A stretch of DNA of 50,254 nt from an uncultured Ellagibacter sp. (GTDB lineage Bacteria; Actinomycetota; Coriobacteriia; Coriobacteriales; Eggerthellaceae): NCBI RefSeq assembly GCF_934636505.1, contig NZ_CAKUAL010000007.1:1-50254 (forward strand), given 5' to 3'. This document shows positions 22,765 to 31,024 of the stretch, piece by piece. The notes beneath the pieces are model-generated. The model was not told where the DNA came from. It searched no databases and worked only from the letters and a program-made list of their open reading frames with translations. A program made the translations under genes and the position numbers. Every line of letters starts with the position of its first letter. Within the stretch, counting starts at the first letter, position 1.

Positions 22765-23541
22765 TTACGCCTCATGCATGAAGTTCTCCAAACCTACAAT
22801 CAGGCCCTCACGAGCACCGACGCTCCTGATACCCAGCAAAACGCCGGGCATATAGGACGCTCGGTCCCAGGAGTCGTGACGGATGGTGAGCGTCTGCCCC
22901 ATCGATCCGAAGATAACCTCCTGGCTTGCGACGTAACCCATCGAGCGCACGGAGTGCACCGGAACGCCCGAGACGAGTGCGCCGCGCGCACCTTCAGCAC
23001 CTGGAAGTTCCGTCTCGGCCCCAGGCGCCTCGCTTGCGCGGCCGCCGCGGGCATCTGAGATGATTTGCGCCGTGCGCATGGCCGTTCCCGAAGGCGCATC
23101 CTTTTTGTTGCAGTGGTGCATCTCGATGACTTCCGCCTCGGGGAAGTAAGGGGCTGCCGCCTTGGCGAACTCCATCATGAGCACCGCGCCCGTCGTGAAG
23201 TTCGGGGCGTAGAACAAGCAGGTCCCGGAAGGAGCGAGCGCGGCGAGTTCGTTGAGCTTCTCATCGGAGAGTCCCGTCGTGCCGACGACGCAATCGATGC
23301 CCGCAGGCAGCGCACAGCGAAGGTTTCCCTCGATGACGCTCGGCTGCGTGAAGTCGACGACGACGTCGAACCCGCCGGCAGCCACAGCCTCCTCCATCGA
23401 GGAGTAGACCGTGAACGTCGCCCCCTCTTTGGGGAAGGGGTCGATGCCGCAGGCGACTTCCATGTCGTCTGCGGCGTTCACGGCGTCGATGACCGCCGAA
23501 CCCATGCGGCCGAAGCATCCAGAAACAGCTACTTTAATCAT
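22765..23541 (-). CDS. dapB: 4-hydroxy-tetrahydrodipicolinate reductase
   Basis: NAD(P)H-dependent second step of the DAP path. The 258-aa protein has the dinucleotide loop GCFGRMG (8-14), VDFTQPS (62-68), GTTGLS, and the catalytic region EMHHCNKKDAPSGTA (140-154), with H142, H143 and K146. It is followed by dapA and preceded by pnp (39 bp), so in this organism DAP synthesis genes are placed between two major ribonuclease genes, pnp and rnj. Confidence 0.97.
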   Translation of the reverse strand: MIKVAVSGCFGRMGSAVIDAVNAADDMEVACGIDPFPKEGATFTVYSSMEEAVAAGGFDVVVDFTQPSVIEGNLRCALPAGIDCVVGTTGLSDEKLNELAALAPSGTCLFYAPNFTTGAVLMMEFAKAAAPYFPEAEVIEMHHCNKKDAPSGTAMRTAQIISDARGGRASEAPGAETELPGAEGARGALVSGVPVHSVRSMGYVASQEVIFGSMGQTLTIRHDSWDRASYMPGVLLGIRSVGAREGLIVGLENFMHEA

Positions 23542-23580
23542 GGTGTCCCCGTTTCTTTCGCAATCGGATAGTGCTAGTTT

Positions 23581-25800
23581 TTAAGCCTCGTGGCGACGGC
23601 GCGGCGTGCGGCCGTTGCTCGAACGCTGGCTGCGCCCGGGGCGCATGTCGCGCTCACCACGGTCGTTGTTGCGGTGAGAATGCTCGCGGCCGTTGTCGGC
23701 GGAGCCTTCCGGAGCATCGGGCTTGTCGAGGCGATCGAGCGAGATCTTGCCCGTCTTCGGGTCAACCTCGAGAACCTGCACCTTCACAATGTCGCCCAGG
23801 GAGAGGACGTCTTCGACCTTGCCCACACGGCCGTTGGCGACGCGGGAGATGTGGAGCAGGCCGTCCTTGCCCGGCGTGAGCTTCACGAAGGCGCCGAAGT
23901 CCTTGATGCCGACGACTTCGCCCTCGTAGATCTCGCCGACCTCGGGCTCCTTCACGATGCCCAAGATCATGGCCTTGGCAGCCTCGCCGGCCTTGCCCTC
24001 AACTGCGGCGATGTGGATGGTGCCGTCTTCCTGGATGTCGATGTTGGCGCCCGTTTCCTCCTGGATGCCGCGGACGACCTTGCCGCCGGAACCGATGACG
24101 TCGCGGATTTTGTCGACGGGAATGTGGATGGTCTCGATGCGCGGCGCGGTGTCGCGAAGCTCGGCGCGGGGCTCGGGCAGCTTCTCGAGCATGGCGCTCA
24201 GGATGAATGCGCGGCCTTCGTGTGCCTGCTTGAGCGCGCGGGCGAGGATGTCGACGGACAGGCCCTTAGCCTTGTTGTCCATCTGAAGTGCGGTGATGCC
24301 CTTCGACGTGCCGCAGACCTTAAAGTCCATGTCACCGAGGAAGTCCTCGAGGCCCTGGATATCGGAAAGGATGACGACGTCGTCGCCTTCCTTGATAAGG
24401 CCCATGGCGATGCCGGAGACGGGGGCTTTGATGGGCACACCCGCATCCATGAGCGCGAGAGTGGAGCCGCAGGTGGAAGCCATCGAGGAAGAGCCGTTGG
24501 ATTCCATGATCTCGGAGACCACGCGGATTGCGTAGGGGAACTCGTCCTCGGAGGGGATCACGGGCAGAAGCGCGCGCTCGGCGAGGGCGCCATGGCCGAT
24601 CTCGCGGCGCTTCGGCGAGCCCATGCGGCCGACTTCGCCGGTGCAGTAGGGCGGGAAGTTGTACTGGTGCATGTAGCGCTTGCCCTCGACCGGCTCGATG
24701 GTGTCGAGGCGCTGCCACTCGTTGAGCATGCCGAGCGTGCAGATGGAGAGCGCTTGGGTCTGGCCGCGCTGGAAGAGGCCGGAGCCGTGAACGCGGGGCA
24801 GGTAGCCGGGCACGATGTGCAGCGGGCGGATCTCGTCCGGACGGCGGCCGTCGGCGCGCTCGCCGGTCTCGATGACCATCTTGCGCATGGCCTTCTTCTC
24901 GAGCTTCTTAAGCGCGGCAGCGATGTCGGAGCCCCAGCTTGCGCGCTCTTCGTCGGTGAACTCGTTGGTGGTGATCTCGGCCTTCAGATCCTCGACCTTG
25001 TCCATGCGCGAGAGCTTGTCGGCATCTTTGAGTGCTGCAGACATGCGATCGAAGTACGGCTCGACGCGCTCAGCGATTTCAGGAGCGGGGGTATGGAGCT
25101 TGTACTCCATCGGGGTGGGATTGACCTTAGCGATGAACTCGGCCTGCTTGTCGCAGAACGCGGCGATCGCTTCCTGGCCGAAGGTCATGGCAGCGAGCAT
25201 GTCCTCTTCCGAGATTTCCTTAGCGCCCGCTTCGACCATGGAGATGTAGTCCTTGGTGCCGGCGATGGTGAGGTCGAGGTCGGAGTTGGCGTCCTCCTCG
25301 TAGGTGGGGTTGACGATGAACTCGCCCGTTTCGGCGTTGCGGCCGATCTTGACGCAGGCGGCAGGGCCGTCGAAGGGGGCACCGCCGACAAGCAGTGCCG
25401 CCGACGCGCCGCCGACGCAGATGACGTCAGGCTGATTCTCGCCGTCGCACACGAGCGTCGTTGCGACGATGTGGACCTCGTTTTTGTAGCCGTCGGGGAA
25501 ACCGGGGCGGATCGGACGGTCAATCATGCGGGCGTTCAGGGTGCCCTTCTCGGAAGGACGCGCCTCGCGCTTGAGGTAGCCGCCGGGGATGCGGCCGACG
25601 GAGTACATCTTCTCGATGTAGTCGACCGTGAGGGGGAAGAAGTCGTAGTCTTTCTCCTGCTTGGAGACGACGGCGGTCACGAGGATCGTGGTGTCGCCTT
25701 GGGTGACTAGCACGGCACCGGTTGCCTGCTTGGCCAGCTCGCCAGTCTCGAAGCGGTACTGTTTGCCGTACAGCTCGAAGGATTCGACGATCTTTTCCAT
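23581..25800 (-). CDS. pnp: Polyribonucleotide nucleotidyltransferase (PNPase)
   Basis: Phosphorolytic 3'-5' exoribonuclease. The 739-aa protein has two RNase PH domains (the second starting near ERADGRRPDEIRPL), the all-helical linker, a KH domain (IPVDKIRDVIGSGGKVVRGI), an S1 domain (VGEIYEGEVVGIKDFGAFV), and a highly polar tail rich in Arg, Asn and His after the S1 domain. ATG 25800 gives the canonical N-terminus; the upstream in-frame sequence is leader. It follows rpsO by 164 bp, the widely conserved rpsO-pnp arrangement, with a strong hairpin between the genes. Confidence 0.97.
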   Translation of the reverse strand: MEKIVESFELYGKQYRFETGELAKQATGAVLVTQGDTTILVTAVVSKQEKDYDFFPLTVDYIEKMYSVGRIPGGYLKREARPSEKGTLNARMIDRPIRPGFPDGYKNEVHIVATTLVCDGENQPDVICVGGASAALLVGGAPFDGPAACVKIGRNAETGEFIVNPTYEEDANSDLDLTIAGTKDYISMVEAGAKEISEEDMLAAMTFGQEAIAAFCDKQAEFIAKVNPTPMEYKLHTPAPEIAERVEPYFDRMSAALKDADKLSRMDKVEDLKAEITTNEFTDEERASWGSDIAAALKKLEKKAMRKMVIETGERADGRRPDEIRPLHIVPGYLPRVHGSGLFQRGQTQALSICTLGMLNEWQRLDTIEPVEGKRYMHQYNFPPYCTGEVGRMGSPKRREIGHGALAERALLPVIPSEDEFPYAIRVVSEIMESNGSSSMASTCGSTLALMDAGVPIKAPVSGIAMGLIKEGDDVVILSDIQGLEDFLGDMDFKVCGTSKGITALQMDNKAKGLSVDILARALKQAHEGRAFILSAMLEKLPEPRAELRDTAPRIETIHIPVDKIRDVIGSGGKVVRGIQEETGANIDIQEDGTIHIAAVEGKAGEAAKAMILGIVKEPEVGEIYEGEVVGIKDFGAFVKLTPGKDGLLHISRVANGRVGKVEDVLSLGDIVKVQVLEVDPKTGKISLDRLDKPDAPEGSADNGREHSHRNNDRGERDMRPGRSQRSSNGRTPRRRHEA

Positions 25801-25932
25801 GTATTCTTTCTTTCTCTTAGCCTCATGCGCCCTATTGCGCCTGAGCTTCTTCGGCTGCGGGGTACTCACATTCCCCCGCCTCCACGAGCGCGCCCGCCGG
25901 ATGCGATGCGCGACCGCCTTGCATATAGCACG

Positions 25933-25953
25933 GGACCCGCAACTTGCGGGCCC
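25933..25953 (-). other. rpsO-pnp intergenic hairpin
   Basis: CCCGC-AACTT-GCGGG extended by two more pairs across one mismatch. It begins 11 bp after the rpsO stop. There is no U-tract. In enterobacteria the equivalent stem-loop is cut by RNase III and mediates PNPase autoregulation; a similar role here is inference. Confidence 0.55.
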
Positions 25954-25964
25954 ACGTTCCAAGC

Positions 25965-26252
25965 TTAGATGTTGTCGCGAATACCGAGCTTCTTGATGAG
26001 TGCGCGGTACTCTTCGATGTCGCGCTCCTTGATATGCTTCAGGAGGCCGCGACGCTTACCGATGAGCTTCATCAGGCCACGACGGGTGTGATTGTCCTTC
26101 TTGTGGGACTTCAGATGCTCGGTAAGATTGCGAATGCGCTCGGAGAGGATTGCGACCTGGACCTCGGCGGAGCCGGAGTCGTTGTCGGACTTGCCGAATT
26201 CCTTGATGAGTTCGGCGGTCTTCTCCTTGGAGATGCTGAGCTTCGTTGCCAT
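25965..26252 (-). CDS. rpsO: 30S ribosomal protein S15
   Basis: Primary 16S-binding protein of the small-subunit platform. The 95-aa sequence carries LSERIRNLTEHLKSHKKDNHTRRGL and LIGKRRGLLKHIKERD, the 16S-contacting helices. It is a few residues longer than the typical 89 aa, at the N-terminal end and the RDNI end. AAGGTGG precedes the ATG. A promoter lies about 105 bp upstream, giving a leader of around 100 bases in which S15 autoregulation could occur. pnp follows. Confidence 0.98.
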   Translation of the reverse strand: MATKLSISKEKTAELIKEFGKSDNDSGSAEVQVAILSERIRNLTEHLKSHKKDNHTRRGLMKLIGKRRGLLKHIKERDIEEYRALIKKLGIRDNI

Positions 26253-26357
26253 TGTTTTCCACCTTTCAAGTATCTAAGCTCTCGATCGTCCCGGGTAGGC
26301 AAGCGGGTGGCGCATGCGAACTAGGGGCGAACCAGCTGCCGTTATGACAGCCTGCTT

Positions 26358-26386
26358 ATTGTAATGGGACGTCTTCGGTGCGGCAA
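26358..26386 (-). promoter_or_regulatory. rpsO-pnp promoter
   Basis: Minus-strand TTGCCG (26386-26381), 17-bp spacer, TACAAT (26363-26358). Predicted start near 26351, about 100 bases before the rpsO ATG. The 177-bp gap to the upstream gene fits an independent transcription unit. Confidence 0.65.
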
Positions 26387-26429
26387 GCGAGATAAGGGGC
26401 ATTCCCACCTGTTCTGCACAATCTTGCCG

Positions 26430-26678
26430 TTATTCGGCCGCTTTCGCCTCGCGAAGGGCGTGGCAGAGCTGGTCTGCGCACGACGTAGAGCGGTTGCCGC
26501 AGGTGTTTCCGTCGAGGATCGAGCAGACATCGGCGATGCCTTTGCCCTCGACGAGTTTGGAGATTGCCTTCAGGTTGCCGTTGCATCCGCCGATGAAGTC
26601 GACGTGCTTGATCGTGTCGCCCTCGACCTCGACGTTGATGGCGCGCGAGCAAACCCCTTTGGTTCGGTAGGTGTACAT
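26430..26678 (-). CDS. TSCPD-domain protein (TIGR03905-like four-Cys family)
   Basis: An 82-residue protein: MYTYRTKGVCSRAINVEVEG, then VDFIGGCNGNLKAISKLVEG, and near the end CGNRSTSCADQLCHAL. The four conserved Cys and the TSC(P/A)DQL signature place it in the small TSCPD family, whose domain also occurs at the C-terminus of some B12-dependent ribonucleotide reductases. The function of the free-standing form is unknown; metal binding is likely. ATG 26678 with GAGGAAG is the natural start. It follows recO after 16 bp, so it is probably cotranscribed. Confidence 0.88.
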   Translation of the reverse strand: MYTYRTKGVCSRAINVEVEGDTIKHVDFIGGCNGNLKAISKLVEGKGIADVCSILDGNTCGNRSTSCADQLCHALREAKAAE

Positions 26679-26694
26679 TTCTTCCTCTTTTCCG

Positions 26695-27471
26695 TCATTT
26701 CGATTCGTAAAGCCCGCTCGTGAACATAAACGAGAGCGAGCGAAGCCTGCAGCCGACATGCTCGACGCACCATCTCTGACATAGATCGAGCACCGAGAAC
26801 GCCTCGCGTACCCCCATGCGCGCGCCTGCGATGTCGGAAAACGTCGAGCGCAGAAGGAAGTTCGACCATTCGGCGGCTTGGGCGTCGATGTAGCCGGCTT
26901 CAGTATGCGCTCGACAGTGCGAGCATATCACACCGCCTTCGCGCGGGGAGAAGGCGAGCGAGCCGTCTGGCAGGGGCGTCACGGGATTTCCGCAAGCGGC
27001 GCACTCGGAGAGTACGGGTCGCACACCGGTCATGGCGAACGCCTTCAGAAGATGGCCGGCAGCGATTGAAGGCGCGCCTGCGGCGTCGGTGTTGCACATC
27101 GCCCGAAGCGCGGTCTGCGTCATCGCGAAGAGGTTCGGGCATTCGAGGCCTGCTTGCGTGGTGCGCTCGACGAGCTCGGCTATAGGGGCGGCGGCGGAGG
27201 TGCGCTCGATGTCGCCGCGCAGGGCGGCATTTCCTTCGACGAGTCGCGCCTCGGACACTACATCGAGCGAGCGGCCCTTCGCGCAGAGGACGTCTGCCAC
27301 CGAGAAGAGTTCGAGCCGCGAAGCGAAGCTGCTTTTCGGCTTGCGCGCCCCCTTGGCGACCACACGAAGCTGCGAACCGTCCTCGGCAAGAAGGGTGAGG
27401 ATAAGGTCGCTCTCCCCCAGCTTCGTCTTGCGCACGACGATGACGCGCGCGGTGTAGGTGGGGCGTGCCAC
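26695..27471 (-). CDS. recO: DNA repair protein RecO
   Basis: RecO loads RecA onto SSB-coated DNA with RecR. The 258-aa protein has an N-terminal OB fold (TARVIVVRKTKLGESDLILTLL, then KGARKPKSSFASRLELFS), a helical domain, and a zinc finger with CAACG (about 160) and CSHC (about 183). It starts 5 bp after the stop of the PASTA protein gene. Together with recA, recX and lexA it adds to the repair content of the window. The era-recO vicinity is conserved in Gram-positives, here interrupted by the PASTA gene. Confidence 0.95.
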   Translation of the reverse strand: MARPTYTARVIVVRKTKLGESDLILTLLAEDGSQLRVVAKGARKPKSSFASRLELFSVADVLCAKGRSLDVVSEARLVEGNAALRGDIERTSAAAPIAELVERTTQAGLECPNLFAMTQTALRAMCNTDAAGAPSIAAGHLLKAFAMTGVRPVLSECAACGNPVTPLPDGSLAFSPREGGVICSHCRAHTEAGYIDAQAAEWSNFLLRSTFSDIAGARMGVREAFSVLDLCQRWCVEHVGCRLRSLSFMFTSGLYESK

Positions 27472-27476
27472 GAGCG

Positions 27477-29081
27477 CTACTTCTTAAGCGATGGTTTGCT
27501 GGAGGCGATGCTGTTGTCCGAGTTCCACTTGATGGTGCCCGACTTCTGCTCCGCCGAGCCGTAAATCGTGCCGAAAAGCAGCGTGTTCTCGAACTTCTTG
27601 GCGGTGATTGTGTAGCTCACGACCCCATCGCCCTCGTAGTTCACGCTGTCGCAGGAGACCACCTCGTAGTTAATGCCGTCCATGACAACGGTTGCGCCCT
27701 TACCGAATAAGGCGTAGGTTTCGGACACGAGCTCCTTCTCGCGTGATTTCGACACGGTAATCGTCACGGTGGAGCCCGATTTCAGCTTGGTCTCCGCGGC
27801 GGGATCGGTGGAAAGCACCGTGCCCTCGGAGCTGTCTTCGGAATACTTGGTTGCGACCTCGACGGCAAAGCCCGCTTCCTTGAGCGCGGCGGTGGCGTCG
27901 TCCTGCGATTTGCCTGTGACGTCAGGCACAACGTAGGACTCGGCAACCGTGACGGTCACGGCCGTCGCCGACTTCACCTTCGTTCCTGCTTGGGGCTCGA
28001 CTTCGAGCACGGTGCCCTCGGCCTCGTCGGATTTCACTGTCTTGAACGTGACGTTGCCAAGGCCCTCTTTCTCAAAGGCGGCCTTCGCCTCATCTTGAGT
28101 GCTCCCCACGATGTCGGGGACGGCACGCGGGGTCGCAATGGAGACGTTCACCGTGGTGCCGCTGGGAACGCGCGAACCTGCAGCGGGGTCGGTGATGAGA
28201 ACGATGCCCTCGACTTCGTCCGATTTTACCTGCGACGTGTCGACGGCGAATCCCTTGCTCTCGAGGAGCCAGATCGCGTCAGCCTGGGCCTCCCCCGTCA
28301 CATCGGGCACGGTCTTTCCTCCCCAAAGTTCCAGCGAATAAGTGACGCCGATTGCCGCGGCGGCGAGGATGGCCACAACGACGACCGCAACGATCGCGCG
28401 GGTTCTGCGGGCAGCCTTGCGTTCCTTCGCTTCCTTCTCGGCGTCGGGCGACTCGTATTTCTTCTGGGCAGGCGCGGGCTCTCCCTCGATTTTGGGAAGC
28501 TCCATCGTGTCGCCGGAGCGCCACGAGCGCGCAGGCGGAACATAACTCGAGTCGACAAGCCGCTCGAAGCCCGAAAGGTCGACGGTATTCGCCGCGTTCA
28601 GGTCGATCTTGCGCGTCTGCTCGCTGGCGAGCGAATCGCTTCCGCCGGATTGAGCAATGTCGATGCGCGGCAGGGCCTCATCGAGTGCCTCGCGTTCGGC
28701 ATCGTCGATTGCGTCATGCGAGGCCGCCTGCTCGTCGGGGGTTTTCCCGAGCTCCTCGTCTTCTGCTTCCTCGATATCTTGCAATTCTGCAGCATCGTCG
28801 ATGGAATCGGAGTCGTCTTCGTCGACGAGTTTGAAGGAGTTAGTCTCATCGACACCAGACGCCTTCGGGTCCTTAGCATTCAGGGGCGTAGCGGCGTCGA
28901 TGACCTGCGTCTTGTCAGCATCATCCGCCTCTTTGCGCCCATCGAGCTCCTGCGCATCGCCGAGGGCCACCGCGTCGATGACCTGTGTTTTGTCGGCACA
29001 CGAGAGCAGAGGGCTCCCACATTCATTGCAGAATTTAGCTCCTTCGCGATTTTCGCTTTGGCAATGAGGGCAGATCATCAT
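27477..29081 (-). CDS. Zinc-ribbon, single-pass PASTA-domain protein without kinase domain
   Basis: A 534-aa protein. It has an N-terminal zinc ribbon (C4, C7, C18, C21); an acidic, probably disordered cytoplasmic region (25-220); one transmembrane helix (about 229-249); three extracellular PASTA repeats beginning VPDVTG, VPDIVG and VPDVTG (about 256-450); and a unique C-terminal domain of about 80 residues. PASTA domains normally sense muropeptides in Ser/Thr kinases or penicillin-binding proteins, but no kinase or transpeptidase is present. The cytoplasmic part repeats an acidic-T-x-x-hydrophobic motif: KTQVID at T32 and T58, QTRKID at T156, NTVDLS at T166, DTMELP at T192. These look like phosphothreonine or FHA-ligand sites (inference). 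It lies between era and recO. Confidence 0.9.
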   Translation of the reverse strand: MMICPHCQSENREGAKFCNECGSPLLSCADKTQVIDAVALGDAQELDGRKEADDADKTQVIDAATPLNAKDPKASGVDETNSFKLVDEDDSDSIDDAAELQDIEEAEDEELGKTPDEQAASHDAIDDAEREALDEALPRIDIAQSGGSDSLASEQTRKIDLNAANTVDLSGFERLVDSSYVPPARSWRSGDTMELPKIEGEPAPAQKKYESPDAEKEAKERKAARRTRAIVAVVVVAILAAAAIGVTYSLELWGGKTVPDVTGEAQADAIWLLESKGFAVDTSQVKSDEVEGIVLITDPAAGSRVPSGTTVNVSIATPRAVPDIVGSTQDEAKAAFEKEGLGNVTFKTVKSDEAEGTVLEVEPQAGTKVKSATAVTVTVAESYVVPDVTGKSQDDATAALKEAGFAVEVATKYSEDSSEGTVLSTDPAAETKLKSGSTVTITVSKSREKELVSETYALFGKGATVVMDGINYEVVSCDSVNYEGDGVVSYTITAKKFENTLLFGTIYGSAEQKSGTIKWNSDNSIASSKPSLKK

Positions 29082-29207
29082 GCGCGCATTCTCCCGTTCA
29101 AACGTCTCATCTGCGTTATTGTAGCTGAACGGACGTCGGTATATCGGCGTCGCTGCGCACTCCGTCCGATACGCGACAATACCTGCACAAAGCGAAGGCG
29201 GCGAGAA

Positions 29208-30122
29208 TTAAGCGCCCTCGCCGTAGCCGAATCGGCGAATCTGCGTGGCGTCACGACGCCAGTTCTTCTTCACCTTTACGTTCAAATCGAGGAACACGCG
29301 GCAGCCGAGCAGCTGCTCGAGATCGGCTCGTGCCTCGCTGCCGATGCGCTTGATCGCAGCGCCCTTTTTCCCGATAATCATGCCTTTTTGGCTGTCGCGC
29401 TCGACGTAGATAGTGGCGAAGATGCGCTGAAGGTCCTTCTTCTTTTCGTACTGCATGTTATCGACGGCGACGCCGATCGAGTGCGGCACCTCATCGTGGA
29501 ACGAGCGCAGGATCTTCTCGCGGATAAACTCGGCGATCACGACTTCCATCGGCTGGTCGGTCTGCATGTCGGGCGGGAACCATGCGGGTCCTTCGGGCAG
29601 GAAGAAGACGGCCTCCTCGACGAATGCGTCGACGTTCGCGCCGCTGCGCGCAGAGAGCGCCACCATGGCGTCCCAGGTCATAAGGGCTTCTGCTGCCTCG
29701 CGTTGGGCAGCGATTTGCTCGGGTGTCGCGATGTCGGTCTTGGAGAGCACGCAGATGCGGCGCGCCTTGCAGGCGGCGACCTGCTTGGCGACCCATTCAT
29801 CGCCGCGGCCGATTGGCTGGGAGGCGTCGATCACCATGGCAACGACGTCGATGTCTTGCAGTCCCTTGAGCGCGGACTCGTTGAGCTCCTCTCCGAGGGC
29901 GTCGTGGGGCTTGTGGATGCCCGGCGTGTCGACGAGGATGAGCTGGAAATCGTCGCGCGTCAAGACGGCGCGGAAGCGGTGGCGGGTCGTTTGGGCGGTC
30001 GAGGAGGTGATGGCGATCTTCTTGCCCATGATGGCGTTCAGAAGCGTCGACTTGCCCGCGTTCGGACGTCCGACAAGGGTGGCGAAACCCGACTTGAAGC
30101 CTTCTTTTTGCATTCCTAGCAC
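29208..30122 (-). CDS. era: GTPase Era
   Basis: Essential GTPase acting in 16S rRNA maturation and 30S assembly. The 304-aa protein has G1 GRPNAGKS, switch region TTRHR, G3 DTPG, G4 SKTD (usually NKxD), and a C-terminal KH domain with GMIIGKKGAAIKRIG. GTG 30122 has CGGAG seven bases upstream and overlaps dgkA by 7 bp; an ATG at 30113 would remove three residues but lies directly against an AGGA. It belongs to the phoH-ybeY-dgkA-era run, all ribosome- or envelope-related. Confidence 0.96.
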   Translation of the reverse strand: MLGMQKEGFKSGFATLVGRPNAGKSTLLNAIMGKKIAITSSTAQTTRHRFRAVLTRDDFQLILVDTPGIHKPHDALGEELNESALKGLQDIDVVAMVIDASQPIGRGDEWVAKQVAACKARRICVLSKTDIATPEQIAAQREAAEALMTWDAMVALSARSGANVDAFVEEAVFFLPEGPAWFPPDMQTDQPMEVVIAEFIREKILRSFHDEVPHSIGVAVDNMQYEKKKDLQRIFATIYVERDSQKGMIIGKKGAAIKRIGSEARADLEQLLGCRVFLDLNVKVKKNWRRDATQIRRFGYGEGA

Positions 30123-30475
30123 AGCAATTCTCCGATCTTGGGGACGAAAACGATAGCGGCGACGACAACCGACGCCGCAGCGAGGATGAGAGCTGCTCCC
30201 GCCGCGCAGTCTTTGGCGTGCTTCGCGAGCACGTGGTATTCAGGTGACACCAGGTCAACGACGGCTTCGATCGCGGTGTTCGCGGTCTCAGCCGCCATGA
30301 CCGCGCCGATGCAGATAACGATGGCGAGCCACGAGGGGGCGTCGATACGCAGGGCGAACCCGAGCGCAACGGCGGCAACGGCGAAACCGGAGTCTATGCG
30401 CATGTTCCGCTGCTTGAAGGCGAACGCGACGCCCTCGGCTGCGCATTTGAAAGCGTGAGGGAGCGATTGGGTCAT
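30116..30475 (-). CDS. dgkA: Diacylglycerol/undecaprenol kinase family protein
   Basis: Small integral-membrane kinase. The 119-aa protein has the family signature AETANTAIEAVVDL and HAKDCAAGAALI, with three hydrophobic helices (about 31-50, 53-72 region and 92-113). Gram-positive members phosphorylate undecaprenol, feeding the lipid carrier of peptidoglycan synthesis, rather than diacylglycerol; which substrate applies here cannot be read from sequence. It starts directly after the ybeY stop (no gap) and overlaps era, so the three are translationally coupled. Confidence 0.94.
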   Translation of the reverse strand: MTQSLPHAFKCAAEGVAFAFKQRNMRIDSGFAVAAVALGFALRIDAPSWLAIVICIGAVMAAETANTAIEAVVDLVSPEYHVLAKHAKDCAAGAALILAAASVVVAAIVFVPKIGELLC

Positions 30476-31006
30476 CTAGTGCTCTCCCCTCACGAGCGCT
30501 CCCGGACCGTTCATCTCGCCGAAGATGGAAAGCTCGAGCCCTCGCTTGCGCGCCCAACCGCGAAGAAGCTCCGCCTCGCGCGACTCCATGACTTCGGCCT
30601 CGTCGTCTTCGATGTGATCGTAACCGCACAGGTGTAAAAGGCCGTGGACAAGAAGGACGCTAAGCTCGCCTTCGAAGGTGGTGCCGAACTGCTCGGTCTG
30701 CCGCTCGGCGACGTCGACCGCGACGATCACGTCTCCGAGCTCGAAGGGCATCTCAGGGATTTCATCGCACTCTCCGCCCATCTCGTCGTCGAGCCCATCG
30801 CATTCGAACGAGAGGACGTCGGTGGGGCCGGTCTTTCCGCGGAATTCCTCGTTGAGGCGGGCCATCTCAACGTCGTCGATGAAGCTTATCGAGACCTCGG
30901 CGTTTTGCGGGCAGTCCTCTTGGGAGAGCACGAAGTCGGCAAGCTCGGTTACGGGGACGCTCGCGACGAGGTCCTCTTTGTATTCGCAGTTTACTTCGAT
31001 GTTCAT
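30476..31006 (-). CDS. ybeY: Endoribonuclease YbeY (rRNA maturation factor)
   Basis: Metal-dependent RNase needed for 16S 3'-end processing and ribosome quality control. The zinc triad HGLLHLCGYDH is intact, and RLNEEFRGKTGPTDVLSFE is typical. At 176 aa it is somewhat longer than average, through an acidic insertion (CDGLDDEMGGECDEIPE) and a C-terminal tail. It follows phoH after 18 bp and abuts dgkA. The phoH-ybeY-dgkA-era order is conserved widely. Confidence 0.96.
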   Translation of the reverse strand: MNIEVNCEYKEDLVASVPVTELADFVLSQEDCPQNAEVSISFIDDVEMARLNEEFRGKTGPTDVLSFECDGLDDEMGGECDEIPEMPFELGDVIVAVDVAERQTEQFGTTFEGELSVLLVHGLLHLCGYDHIEDDEAEVMESREAELLRGWARKRGLELSIFGEMNGPGALVRGEH

Positions 31007-31024
31007 GGAAACCTCCTTGCCGCT

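Noticed and set aside
23590..25710. A 706-codon open frame on the plus strand opposite pnp
   Set aside because: It mirrors the pnp reading frame in GC-rich DNA; no family resemblance, no Shine-Dalgarno, and pnp is unmistakable.
27990..30119. A 709-codon plus-strand frame opposite the PASTA gene and era
   Set aside because: It crosses an intergenic region and two real genes, with no recognisable domain.
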